DNA from: Arenicola marina
Taxonomy: Eukaryota; Annelida; Polychaeta; Arenicolidae
Direction of reading: 5' to 3'
Assembly (NCBI GenBank): GCA_964019135.1
Contig: OZ025265.1
Coordinates: forward strand, 21,861,143 to 21,925,142
Length of the DNA stretch: 64,000 nt
Made by a program: the position numbers and the translations under genes
The notes under the pieces: model-generated
Seen by the model: the letters and a program-made list of their open reading frames with translations, nothing else
What the model was told of the DNA's origin: nothing
Database searches by the model: none
In this document: positions 46,718 to 56,947 of the stretch, in pieces
Numbering within the stretch: position 1 is the first letter of the stretch
Layout of the letters: the number at the start of each line of letters is the position of its first letter

Positions 46718-47014
46718 ATGACGTCATCGACGATAATGGCAGAGCGGTAGATCACCCAAGAACTCGTCGACTCGCATCAGATGATTCATTCCAAGTTCCG
46801 TCTCTCTCGCTGTCAGATCCAGATGCTCAACAACCGCATAGACGACCTCCAGAGGCGCTACGATCGAGCCGTGGTGGCCGACCAGCGCTCCTTCCGCTAC
46901 TCGCTGCGTCTCGAGTTGGCTACGGTGGAAGGTGTACGCGACATGTTCTTCATGTATGCCAATCGGTGCGGGAACCACATGGCCGTCATTGAGAGAGAAA
47001 TTCTCATTCGATAG
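46718..47014 (+). pseudogene. Beta-subfamily member with early stop and truncated end
   Basis: Codon 11 is TAG (46748-46750) where intact copies have CAG (MAERQITQELV). The rest of the frame is open through the core RRYDRAVVADQRSFRYSL to CGNHMA. There about 95 bp are deleted and the 3' UTR (GTCATTGAGAGAGAAATTC) is joined on, giving a false end at 47014. It also lacks its TATA box and alpha partner. Its 3' flank is nearly identical to that of the intact copy at 58143. Confidence 0.88.
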
Positions 47015-47949
47015 TTTGCCTTGAACAATTTGCGTCGTGTTGACCACGACTATATTCCAAGGCTTCTCTAGCGATATTGCTAAGGGGTATTAATAAACTT
47101 CAAACTTTTTGTGAATCGATTTATCCCATTTTATGTTGCTTTTAATAAAACGGAACTAAATGCATATATTCTTTTATCTTATACATACATGCTCATTTAC
47201 GCTGTGGCACATACAAACGGGATCATACATTTAGTACTAACAATATTAATACGGAACAAATCAGTAACACAACTTACTTTTTTATAAATATCGTGACTTA
47301 ACTGACGCAATATAAGTATAATTGATCAATACTGTTGTTTATTGCGTCTAGAATGCATTTCGGCTCAAATCATTACCAACTAACCACGAACCCTTGCGAA
47401 TAATTATATAAAACGAGCTGTTTCTTGCAATGGCAGCAACATGTTGGAAAGGGCAAACATATTGGTTAATTTGTGGGAACATACGGCTATTTGGGCTTAA
47501 GATCAGCTTCGCAATGTTGATGCATAGGTCTGATTAACTGATATCATGGGATCCAATCGTTTTTCATAGCAGCATTATCAGCTGCATCGTTAGCCAACCA
47601 ACAGAATTCGGGTCAATAAGGAAAATGGATCAGCAATCGTCGACTATGTCGTTTGCTGTTAGTATTTAAAATATCCCGCAAGTAAAGTATTGATGTACAC
47701 AGGATTCATGGCCATTTTAAAAGCCACCGAATATTAGCCTTTTTAAACAATATAAGCTTAACGCTTAGCTCTAGATTTCGAAGAGAAATCAAATGAATCC
47801 GTACAAAATGTCATATGTAAAATGAGAAGCCTAGTTAGCTCAGTCGGTAGGGCATCAGACTTTTGCGCCACATGAATAAACTAAGCAGACAATTGGGACA
47901 CTGGAAGCCCCAAACGACATTGCCGTTTTATAGCATCGCTGTTAACACT
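47015..47949. other. Beta 3' flank and start of the tandem duplicate
   Basis: 47015-47640 matches 58550-59230, except that about 46 bp are missing near 47520. From about 47645 the sequence matches 53806 onward. It includes a partial tRNA-Lys copy at 47829-47862, listed separately. No protein gene is seen. Confidence 0.6.
47829..47862 (+). pseudogene. tRNA-Lys 5'-half relic
   Basis: The 34 nt match the 5' half of the tRNA-Lys gene at 12176-12269: GTTAGCTCAGTCGGTAG, then the CATCAGACTTTT stretch. They stop exactly after the anticodon. The anticodon 3' stem, the T arm and the acceptor 3' strand are absent. A second copy lies at 53990-54020. Confidence 0.7.
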
Positions 47950-48466
47950 TCGACGTGACAACCCGTTGAACCAACATTACAAACCCCGAAGCATACAACC
48001 TGCGTGTAACCTAAACACACTAAACACATCTATTGCTGTCCTTATAGGGCATCTTGCAGCAAATCCACCCGACACCACATTTGAGGTAGAAGCCAGATGT
48101 GGAAAGGAAGCCAGGTCCTTTGAGACTTTGTTGTTGACTCAATCGCGCTCTCAACCAACCGTCTTATGGAAGCCATGGCCGTCATCAAACACAAACCATT
48201 TTAGTCGGGATGATGCATGGAAGTCCACATCAAGGTGACCATAAACCTAAGTCTGCTATTGGCTGATTGTCTCATCTTATGCGCGCGATACTGTTCAGCC
48301 CCTATATATCGAAAACACTTCCCGGCTGCATCATATTACGCTCAGGTCAATTGTGGGTGATAGTCATTGGCTGGTGTTTTACTGAACCACGATCCTTTAC
48401 TGAAGGATCAAATACGATCATACAATATTTCCATTGTATTATACTTGTCGTTATTGTTACGTGACA
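47950..48466 (+). promoter_or_regulatory. Gamma promoter module
   Basis: GGAAGCCAGGTCCTTTGAG lies at about 48109, TATGGAAGCCATGGCCGTC at about 48166, CACATCAAGGTGACC at about 48227 and TATATAT at 48303-48309, about 160 bp before the start codon. The order is the same as at 54110-54625. Confidence 0.7.
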
Positions 48467-48835
48467 ATGCCGTCATCCGTGATACTAGAAGACAGCCAGT
48501 TGGCGGGAGAGCTCGTAAACTTTTACCAGAAGCTACATTCCAAGTTCCTTCGAGCCTGTCATCAAGTTCGCCTTCTCGACAACGGAATATATGACCTCCA
48601 GATGCGCTACGATCGCGCCGTGGTAACCAATCAGCGATCCTTCCGCTATTCACTGCGCCTCAAGCTTGCTACGCTAGAAGGAGTGCGCGACATGTTCTTC
48701 GAGTACGCCAATCAACGCGGCAACGACTTGGTAGCATTTCAAGAGCGATTTGTCTTCGTAGAATTCCTGACTGCTCCGGACGAGATGGAATCGGTTGCCG
48801 ACATTGAACAAGAGATTCAAGAAGAACTTCCCTAA
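48467..48835 (+). CDS. Gamma-subfamily protein, intact, short C-terminal variant (122 aa)
   Basis: It starts MPSSVILEDSQLAGELV; the frame is open 11 codons upstream, but this ATG is conserved in all gamma copies. Then come YQKLHSKFLRACHQVRLLDN, a core with Met for Arg (MRYDRAVVTNQRSFRYSL), and LATLEGVRDMFFEYANQRGN. The acidic C-terminus ends in DIEQEIQEELP. AATAAA lies at 49032-49037, about 197 bp after the stop. It differs from the copy at 54626 by only a few residues (G14/A, S/L and I/M near the end). No known domain, signal or membrane segment. Confidence 0.73.
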   Translation: MPSSVILEDSQLAGELVNFYQKLHSKFLRACHQVRLLDNGIYDLQMRYDRAVVTNQRSFRYSLRLKLATLEGVRDMFFEYANQRGNDLVAFQERFVFVEFLTAPDEMESVADIEQEIQEELP

Positions 48836-50453
48836 CGTTGGAAGACTGAGCGTATCCACATGTCATGGGACATGCTTCATCCAATGCACTTCGTTGTCCC
48901 ATGAACAATTAGGACGCTGCTTAATGTCGACAACTGTCACTTATTAAATAACATACATCCGCAAGTGCTATGTAACCATTGTTGGCTTCTTTCAGATTAA
49001 CTTTAGAATTCATGTAATATTCCGATTTGTTAATAAAATTAAAATGCAACAATTTGTATATGTTTCATTTCGTTCTATAAGATGCACTTCATAACCATTT
49101 ATGTCGCCACCAATTTATGTTAACTAACTTATTCATAAAATCGATATTTTCATTGTTCCTTGTCTAATTTCTTGCTATTAATCAGTATCTTATCCTTTGA
49201 GTTGGTGGACCAAATAGCTTATTAAGATACTACATAACAGTAACAACGCTACGTTCTTCATATAAGATTGTATTAAGACTCGTAATTTGAAAGAAACCTC
49301 CTACATTAGTAGGAGTGTGATTAAACGACGAGAGTAATTGGCACAACGTCGATAATATATGTGCAAATAACACAACGGAAATATATGTATTAAAGCATCG
49401 TCAAATACCAACTGTCGCCATCGAACATTAGCGATGTCGTAAAAAACTATTATGGTCTATTGCGGTCTCGAAACAATCCCGGTCTTTCGTAAATCGACCC
49501 GCCGTGATTATCTGTCACTTTAATTGCAATTACGCTGATCTCTAAACCTTTAAATTTGTTTTCAATCAGCAGAAATGTTTGGTTCTGAATATATGTTAAA
49601 TATCATGCATACACAAAAGGAACTGAATTAATGATATTTATAGTAACAATTAACCATAATTGTCTATGTTCATCGGCGAGTGAATCAATAAATAAATCTA
49701 AAGATCGTAATCCTGATCTCGCACAATAACAGACATTTCGGGAATAGCTGGCGCTCACATGACGACTTGTGTCACACAATTAGTCAATATGAATATGCTT
49801 CGTTGAGGAAAGTTTGTTTTGATATTATGCAATGCTGCTGGACCGCATAATCACATTTTCAATGGCGCTTAGTCACATAACACATTCATACCATCAGGTT
49901 GCTTGTCTTGTTTGCCAAAAAGTCCCAACCAATATCAGAAAATAGCCATTCATATATCTTGTAACTGCTTTATGTTTTCAGTTGATGCGTGTCAATTTGA
50001 CAGCTAAATGTGTCTTTGGAATGGAAGCTTGGTATTGCTTTAGCACAGCAGTAAAGCTTTTCTAATATCTAACCAACACTCTTGATAACAAAGCCACAAC
50101 CAATGCATATTACTGGGCCTAATTGGCTTACCGCTTGCTAACCAATTGGATCTGCCTTCCCTTGGTAAATAACGACACTTATTTCATCACATAATTCAAT
50201 TTTATTATATCATTACCCATTAGCGTTTGGAAAATTACAGAATATATATCGATTATAAAAAAAGTCCAAGTATTTGTACACGAATTTGATGAAAATGACA
50301 CATTGTCAAATAAAACGAAAACTGGACTGGGCCTTTCGAATTAGTATGTTTGGTTAAAACAACAGAATAAGTTTGGCCCTTGATTTTTATTATCCGATGA
50401 GAATGACATGATCTCAACGCCCGCACTGCACAACACACACAAGGGCTGCAGGT
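48836..50453. other. Gamma and alpha 3' flanks
   Basis: Convergent 3' flanks of the gamma gene (plus) and the alpha gene at 50454 (minus). The stretch is duplicated at 54995-56602. GTGATTAAACGACG (49317) recurs at 30538, 43074 and 60690 in related form. No gene is seen. Confidence 0.55.
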
Positions 50454-50798
50454 TCAGCTTATCTTTCCGGCGCCATCTTCTGCAGCTTGTAGTTGAGCCA
50501 AGGCGATAAACACAGATATCTGTAGATTGTCTAACTCGTCTCCTCTTCGACAGACGTATTCATAGAACACGTGACGCAGCTCATCCAGTGTGACCAGTTC
50601 CATACGCAGCGAGTATCGGAAGGAGCGCTGGTCGGCCACCACGGCGCGATCGTAGCGCCTCTGGAGGTCGTCAATACGGTTGTTGAGTAGAGTGATCTGG
50701 TAACAGGCCGCTTGGTACTTGTCGTACTTCTGATTGTAAAACGCCAACATGGCGTCCGGTGTCTCAAATCCCATCATCGCCGATTCTGACGTCATCAT
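50454..50798 (-). CDS. Alpha-subfamily protein, intact (113-114 aa)
   Basis: Two adjacent ATGs (50798 and 50795) begin the frame; the second matches the single start of the copy at 44094. The protein reads MTSESAMMGFETPDAMLAF, then YNQKYDKYQAACYQITLLNN, the core RRYDRAVVADQRSFRYSL, and LRHVFYEYVCRRGDELDNLQ, ending DGAGKIS. TATAAA (minus) lies at 50938-50943. It forms a divergent pair with the beta gene at 51991 and is the duplicate of the gene at 56603-56947. Function unknown. Confidence 0.73.
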   Translation of the reverse strand: MMTSESAMMGFETPDAMLAFYNQKYDKYQAACYQITLLNNRIDDLQRRYDRAVVADQRSFRYSLRMELVTLDELRHVFYEYVCRRGDELDNLQISVFIALAQLQAAEDGAGKIS

Positions 50799-51990
50799 AC
50801 AGTGATGCTACCGTTTTTGCTGAAAATGATTGCAACAGGTTCCAACGCCTGGAAGATATGATTTCAAGTCGCTTTGCTGTATCACAGAACCAATCCTTGT
50901 GTGGTCATCAATACGCAGCCAACCACCTTTATATGGCACACAATCACATGATACGGTCGGCTTGTGACCGATGACTAGCCAATCAGATTCCTCGTGACAC
51001 AACACCCATTATCAAAGGCCCACACCTTCGGGATTCATTACGCATTTGTAAAACCTGGCGCATGGCTTCCGTGCTACAGAGCAAACCTGGCGTCACCGAT
51101 CACACGGGAAAACAATTGATGTGCGATCATGTTTTTTTTGCTCCGCAACGATACAATTTACAAATCGAGATTGAGAAATGAAACCGTAAAGCAAAAATTA
51201 AACATGTCTGAAAGATTTATTTTCGAATTACCAGATGCCACAGGTTCTTTATAGGATGTACATATTGTTGTTATACCCATGACATTGTCAGACACCAAAA
51301 TAACATCGCCTACCCAAAACCGTCAAACAGCATGCCCATGCTTGATTGTCATCTCCATGTCACTTCAGTTTTGCGTCTAATATCAGATCAAATTCGTAAT
51401 TTTTAATTTCAAACAACGACAACCCCGCCCGCAACCAACACCCACTCATAACATCATACACATGCCCATCACATACAGTAATCTTTTTCCCATATCATCA
51501 AGTGACAGGCAAGAAGCCAGCCGGATTGCGTCTTTCAAGTAAACGGGGTCGTCGGCCAGAAGTGAAGCCAGGTGTTGGTTGGATCAATTAACATCGCGCG
51601 TCTCTTCTCATCGACTTAAACAGCCAAGAAGCCAATTGTCATAATATCGTTTTGCGAGAAACCCTCCTGTGCGTCCTATTGGTTAATATATTTCGAGCTT
51701 CTCCCCATTGGTTGTGAGTGTCTAGTACGCCTAAAGCTAAAACGGAACAGATGACAAGCTGAGGGATATAAATGGTTGGGGAATCTCCTATCGAATTCAT
51801 ATTGTTGGAGATTTGCCGTTTTAAAGCGATTCTTTAGCTACAAATATTTCTAAAGACAAGCCGTCGTAAAACGATTCTTCTGGCACAAATATTGTTGGAG
51901 ACCAACCGTCTTATAGCGATTCTTACGGTACAAAATTTTGTTGGAGATCAGCCAAAGCTGCATAGGACCGGTTACTTCTATTTAGTAAAT
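50799..51990. promoter_or_regulatory. Alpha/beta divergent promoter interval, copy 3
   Basis: 1192 bp between intact genes. The alpha side has minus-strand TATAAA at 50938-50943, CCAAT at 50979 and CATGGCTTCC at about 51061. The beta side has AGAAGCCAGCCGG (about 51511), GTGAAGCCAGGTG (about 51562), AGAAGCCAATTG (about 51627) and TATAAA at 51767-51772. Nearly identical to copy 4. Confidence 0.72.
51796..51962 (+). repeat. Beta leader repeats, clearest copy
   Basis: Four units of about 43 bp lie between the TATA box and the start codon. Each has (T/A)TTGTTGGAGA or TTTCTAAAGACAAG, then CCGT, then CGATTCTT and ACAAA. The last unit is cut short at CAGCCAAAGCTGCATAG. Confidence 0.75.
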
Positions 51991-52371
51991 ATGACGTCAT
52001 CGACGATAATGGCAGAGCGGCAGATCACCCAAGAACTCGTCGACTCGCATCAGATGATTCATTCCAAGTTCCGTCTCTCCTGCTGCCAGATCCAGATGCT
52101 CAACAACCGCATAGATGACCTCCAGAGGCGCTACGATCGAGCCGCGGTGGCCGACCAGCGCTCCTTCCGCTACTCGCTGCGTCTGGAGTTGGCTACGCTG
52201 GATGGTGTACGCGACATGTTCTTCATGTATGCCAATCGGTGCGAGAACCACATGGCCGCCCTTGAGAATCGAGTATTCATCGTAGAATTGATGGCTGTGC
52301 TGGAGGTGGGAGAGGCTGTGAGCGAGATCGATGACGAGGAAGTGTGTAATGATGCGACAATCAGCACGTAG
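51991..52371 (+). CDS. Beta-subfamily protein, intact (126 aa)
   Basis: It starts MTSSTIMAERQITQELVDSH, with the ATG inside TGACGTCA. IHSKFRLSCCQIQMLNNRID leads into the core RRYDRAAVADQRSFRYSL, then LATLDGVRDMFFMYANRCEN, VFIVELMAVLEVGEAVSEID and the end DATIST. The frame is open back to 51892 across the leader repeats, which is not taken as coding. AATAAA lies at 52551-52556. Its 3' flank resembles those of the copies at 32912 and 45282, unlike its near-twin at 58143. Confidence 0.75.
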   Translation: MTSSTIMAERQITQELVDSHQMIHSKFRLSCCQIQMLNNRIDDLQRRYDRAAVADQRSFRYSLRLELATLDGVRDMFFMYANRCENHMAALENRVFIVELMAVLEVGEAVSEIDDEEVCNDATIST

Positions 52372-53805
52372 CAGCGTCATTGAGAGAAAAATTCTCATTC
52401 GGCACTTCTCCTTGAACAACTCGCGGCGCTGTGACCAGGACTGTATTCCAATGTTTCACTGGGGATATCGCTAAATGTCACTAATAACCTTCAAATCAGT
52501 GCCATGTCGTGAATACATTTGTCCCATTTCATCTTGCTTTTAAATTTCATAATAAAATAGTATTCACTTCATATAGTTTTCTCTATGCATATTCGTACTT
52601 GGCGTGTCACTTACTTCTTGCCTTTATTAACAATGTTAATACGGAACAAATCACTCAAGTAGATATCCAACTAAACATATCCAACGAAAACCCAAGCTGG
52701 GTCAGTGGCGTTAGATATATTTAATAGAAGAAAATTGCGGCATTTAAACTTGAAATTTTGAACATTCTTCTAAACTTGAAATTTTGAACATTCTTCTAAA
52801 CTTGAAATTTTGAACATTCTTCTAAACTTGAAATTTTGAACATTCTTCTAAACTATGGGTATGTACCTTTGGAACAAATTGGCTTAGTTTAGTATTAATG
52901 ATTTCAACAAGACTATATCGTACACATTTGGTAACACATTCATGCCGGGCTCTAACGGTGCGAACATAATTTGGTTAGCGAGTATAATGATAACGCAATT
53001 TGTCATTGCGGACAACGGACAGTCTCTTAAAATATTCAGGTGTTATTATTTTGTGATTAATTGTGATTAATTCGTGATTAACAATAACAGGCTGTCGATT
53101 TGCAATACGCCTCATTCATTAATATGTTTCCCTGCCACAGAGATGTACTCATCAATTAAGCCGTAGAGTCTTGCAGCTCCGTTAAGCATTTTTATGCTTT
53201 CTAAATTCAGTAAAAAGAGTCTATGTGTTAATTTTGCCCTCGCAGTTCGTTGTTTTGGAACACCACAGAGTTTTCGCGCGGCAAATAGTCAAATAGCCTT
53301 TGCTGACCAGTGCTGCCTTTGCTACCTTTGAAGCATGTTATTGCTGTCTTGGTTCAGTAAAATTGACTCTAATCATCATGACTCTGATTTTGTCATTCCG
53401 GCGAATAAACTTTCAGCATTACATGCAGGTCCTATTGGTGATTGCAGCGTCAAATCTTGAGCCCGCTGGTATTGCAATTACACGCGACAAGTTGACCCGA
53501 GTTGCCGTCTAACAAATTACCGTTATCGTTATAGATAATTCTATTATGTAATTACAATCTTTCGGCCACTGTTGTTTTTTCTCGCTTGGCATCTGTACTA
53601 GAACCAACAATAACTATTATTCGATAAGCGACGGTAGGTTTCAATGTAGTTTCAATACTTCTGTGATTTTGCTTCACCTTTAGTCGATTAGAAAGTAATC
53701 ATCATAAGTGTGAACAAAATTAGTCCTGTAGACATAAATACCACAAGAATCAATATACATGACTGCAAGTAGATGTAAGCCTTTCTACCTATCGGTAATG
53801 TAATA
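52372..53805. other. Beta 3' flank and unique spacer
   Basis: The flank after 52380 differs from that of the duplicate at 58524. It carries a 26-bp tandem repeat (52746-52850). The frame at 53300-53512 has no domain signature. No gene is seen. Confidence 0.5.
52746..52850. repeat. 26-bp tandem repeat, 4 copies
   Basis: The unit AAACTTGAAATTTTGAACAT plus TCTTCT is repeated four times without visible change, so it is young. Confidence 0.95.
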
Positions 53806-53989
53806 CTATGTCGTTTGTTGTTAGTGTTTAAAATATCCCGCAAGTAAAGTATTGATGTACACAGGATTCATGGCCATTTTAAAAGCCACCGAGTATTAGA
53901 CTTTTTAAACAATATAAGCTTAACGCTTAGCCCTAGATTTCGAAGAAAAATCAAATGAATCCGTACAAAGTGTCATATGTAAAATGAGA

Positions 53990-54020
53990 AGCCTAGTTAG
54001 CTCAGTCGGTAGGGCAGACT
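53990..54020 (+). pseudogene. tRNA-Lys 5'-half relic, second copy
   Basis: Duplicate of 47829-47862, with three bases (ATC) lost before CAGACTTTT; the D arm is still recognisable as TAGCTCAGTCGGTAG. It shows the relic was present before the 6.15-kb duplication. Confidence 0.65.
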
Positions 54021-54109
54021 TTTGCGCCACATGAATAAACTAAGCAGACAATTGGGACACTGGAAGCCCCAAACGACATTGCCGTTTTATAGCATCGCTG
54101 TTAACACTT

Positions 54110-54625
54110 TGACGTGACAACCCGTTGAACCAACATTACAAACCCCGAAGCATACAACCTGCGTGTAACCTAAACACACTAAACACATCTATTGCTGTCC
54201 TTATAGGGCATCTTGCAGCAAATCCACCCGACACCACATTTGAGGTAGAAGCCAGATGAGGAAAGGAAGCCAGGTCCTTTGAGACTTTGTTGTTGACTCA
54301 ATCGCGCTCTCAACCAACCGTCTTATGGAAGCCATGGCCGTCATCAAACACAAACCATTTTGGTCGGGATGATGCATGGAAGTCCACATCAAGGTGACCA
54401 TAAACATAAGTCTGCTATTGGCTGATTGTCTCATCTTATGCGCGCGATACTGTTCAGCCCCTATATATCGAAAACACTTCCCTGCTGCATCATATTACGC
54501 TCAGGTCAATTGTGGGTGATAGTCATTGGCTGGTGTTTTACTGAACCAAGATCCTTTACTGAAGGATCAAATACGATCATACAATATTTCCATTGTATTA
54601 TACTTGTCGTTATTGTTACGTGACA
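54110..54625 (+). promoter_or_regulatory. Gamma promoter module, duplicate
   Basis: GGAAGCCAGGTCCTTTGAG lies at about 54267, TATGGAAGCCATGGCCGTC at about 54324 and TATATAT at 54462-54468. Nearly identical to 47950-48466. Confidence 0.7.
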
Positions 54626-54994
54626 ATGCCGTCATCCGTGATACTAGAAGACAGCCAGTTGGCGGCAGAGCTCGTTAACTTTTACCAGAAGCTACATTCC
54701 AAGTTCCTTCGAGCCTGTCATCAAGTTCGCCTTCTCGACAACGGAATATATGACCTCCAGATGCGCTACGATCGCGCCGTGGTAACCAATCAGCGATCCT
54801 TCCGCTATTCACTGCGCCTGAAGCTTGCTACGCTAGAAGGAGTGCGCGACATGTTCTTCGAGTACGCCAATCAACGCGGCAACGACTTGGTAGCATTTCA
54901 AGAGCGATTTGTCTTCGTAGAATTCCTGACTGCTCCGGACGAGATGGAATTGGTTGCCGACATGGAACAAGAGATTCAAGAAGAACTTCCCTAA
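54626..54994 (+). CDS. Gamma-subfamily protein, intact, short C-terminal variant (122 aa)
   Basis: Duplicate of the gene at 48467-48835. It starts MPSSVILEDSQLAAELV, keeps MRYDRAVVTNQRSFRYSL and LATLEGVRDMFFEYANQRGN, and ends DMEQEIQEELP. The Met in the core (MRYDRA for RRYDRA) is shared only with its twin, so the change predates the duplication. AATAAA follows at about 55193. Function unknown. Confidence 0.73.
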   Translation: MPSSVILEDSQLAAELVNFYQKLHSKFLRACHQVRLLDNGIYDLQMRYDRAVVTNQRSFRYSLRLKLATLEGVRDMFFEYANQRGNDLVAFQERFVFVEFLTAPDEMELVADMEQEIQEELP

Positions 54995-56602
54995 CGTTGG
55001 AAGACTGAGCGTATCCACATGTCATGGGACATGCTTCATCCAATACACTTCGTTGTCCCATGAACAATTAGGACGCTGCTTAATGTCGACAACTGTCACT
55101 TATTAAATAACATATATTCGCAAGTGCTATGTAACCATTGTTGGCTTCTTTCAGATTAACTTTAGAATTCATGTAATATTCCGATTTGTTAATAAAATTA
55201 AAATGCAACATTTTTGTATATGTTTCATTTCGTTCTTTTAGATGCACTTCATAACCATTTATGTCGCCACCAATTTATGTCAACTAACTTATTCATAAAA
55301 TCGATATTTTAATTGTTCCTTGTCTAATTTCTTGCTATTAATCAGAATCTTATCCTTTGAGTTGGTGGACCAAATAGCTTATTAAGATACTACATCACAG
55401 TAACAACGCTACGTTCTTCATAGAAGATTGTATTAACACTCGTAATTTGAAAGAAACCTCCTATATTAGTAGGAGTGTGATTAAACGACGAGAGTAATTG
55501 GCACAACGTCGATAATATATGTGCAAATAACACAACGGAAATATATGTACTAAAGCATCGTCGAATACCAACTGTCGCCATCGAACATTAGCGATGTCGT
55601 AAAAAACTATTATGGTCTATTGCGGTCTCGAAACAATCCCGGTCTTTCGTAAATCGACCCGCCGTGATTATCTGTCACTCTAATTGCAATTACGCTGATC
55701 TCTAAACCTTTAAATTTGTTTTCAATCAGCAGAAATGTTTGGTTCTGAATATATGTTAAATATCATGCATACACAAAAGGAACTGAATTAATGATATTTA
55801 CAGTAACAATTAACCATAATTGTCTATGTTCATCGGCGAGTGAATCAATAAATAAATCTAAAGATCGTAATCCTGATCTCGCACAATAACAGACATTTCG
55901 GGAATAGCTGGCGCTCACATGACTACTTGTGTCACACAATTAGTCATTATGGATATGCTTCGTTGAGGAAAGTTTGTTTGATATTATGCAATGATGCTGG
56001 ACCACATAATCACATTTTCAATGGCGCTTAGTCACATAACACATTCATACCATCAGGTTGCTTGTCTTTTTTGCAAAAAAGTCCCAACCAATGTCAGAAA
56101 ATAGCCATTCATATATCTTGTAACTGCTTTATGTTTTCAATTGATGCGTGTCAATTTGACAGCTAAATGCGTCTTTGGAATGGAAGCTTGACATTGCTTT
56201 AGCTCAGCAGCAAAGCTTTTCTAATATGTAACCGACACTCTTCATAACAAAGCCACAACCAATGCATATTACTGGGCTCGCTTGCTAACCAATTGGATCT
56301 GCCTTCCCTTGGTAAATAACGACGCTTATTTCATCACATAATTCAACTTTATTATATCATTACCCATTAGCGTTTGGAAAATTACAGAATATATAGATTG
56401 ATTATAAAAAAAAGTATTTTGACACGAATTTGATGAAAATGACACATTGTCAAATAAAACGAAAACTGGGCCTTTCGAATTAGTATGTTTGGTCAAAACA
56501 ACAAAAAACAACAGAATAAGTTTGGCCCTTGATTTTTATCATCCGATGAGAATGACATGATCTCAACGCACGCACTGCAAAACACACACAAGGACTGCAG
56601 GT
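54995..56602. other. Gamma and alpha 3' flanks, duplicate
   Basis: Counterpart of 48836-50453, with scattered substitutions. From 55888 to 56460 it is even closer to 45918-46490. No gene is seen. Confidence 0.55.
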
Positions 56603-56947
56603 TCAGCTTATCTTTCCGGCGCCGTCTTCTGCAGCTTGTAGTTGAGCCAAGGCGATGAACACCGATATCTGTAGATTGTCTAACTCGTCTCCTCTTCGGC
56701 AGACGTATTCACAGAACACGTGACGCAGCTCATCCAGTGTGACCAGTTCCATACGCAGCAAGTAGCGGAAGGAGCGCTGGTCGGCCACCACGGCGCGATC
56801 GTAGCGCCTCTGGAGGTCGTCAATACGGTTGTTGAGTAGAGTGATCTGGTGACAGGCCGCTTGGTACTTGTTGTACTTCCGATTGTAAAACGCCAACATG
56901 GCGTCCGGTGTCTCAAATCCCATCATCGCCGATTCTGACGTCATCAT
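56603..56947 (-). CDS. Alpha-subfamily protein, intact (113-114 aa)
   Basis: Two adjacent ATGs at 56947 and 56944. The protein reads MTSESAMMGFETPDAMLAF, then YNRKYNKYQAACHQITLLNN, the core RRYDRAVVADQRSFRYLL (Leu for Ser near the end), and LRHVFCEYVCRRGDELDNLQ, ending DGAGKIS. TATAAA (minus) lies at 57092-57097. The leader or promoter edge carries a (CCAACG)n run at about 57065-57088 that the twin at 50454 lacks. Divergent partner of the beta gene at 58143. Confidence 0.72.
   Translation of the reverse strand: MMTSESAMMGFETPDAMLAFYNRKYNKYQAACHQITLLNNRIDDLQRRYDRAVVADQRSFRYLLRMELVTLDELRHVFCEYVCRRGDELDNLQISVFIALAQLQAAEDGAGKIS

Noticed and set aside
47829-47862. Functional tRNA-Lys gene
   Set aside because: Only the 5' half is present; T arm and 3' acceptor strand are missing in both copies.
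51892-51990. N-terminal extension of beta genes into the leader
   Set aside because: The frame is open 33 codons upstream at 51892 and 58044, but that part is the leader repeat, is not open in the same way at 45282 or 41099, and the internal ATG is conserved in all.
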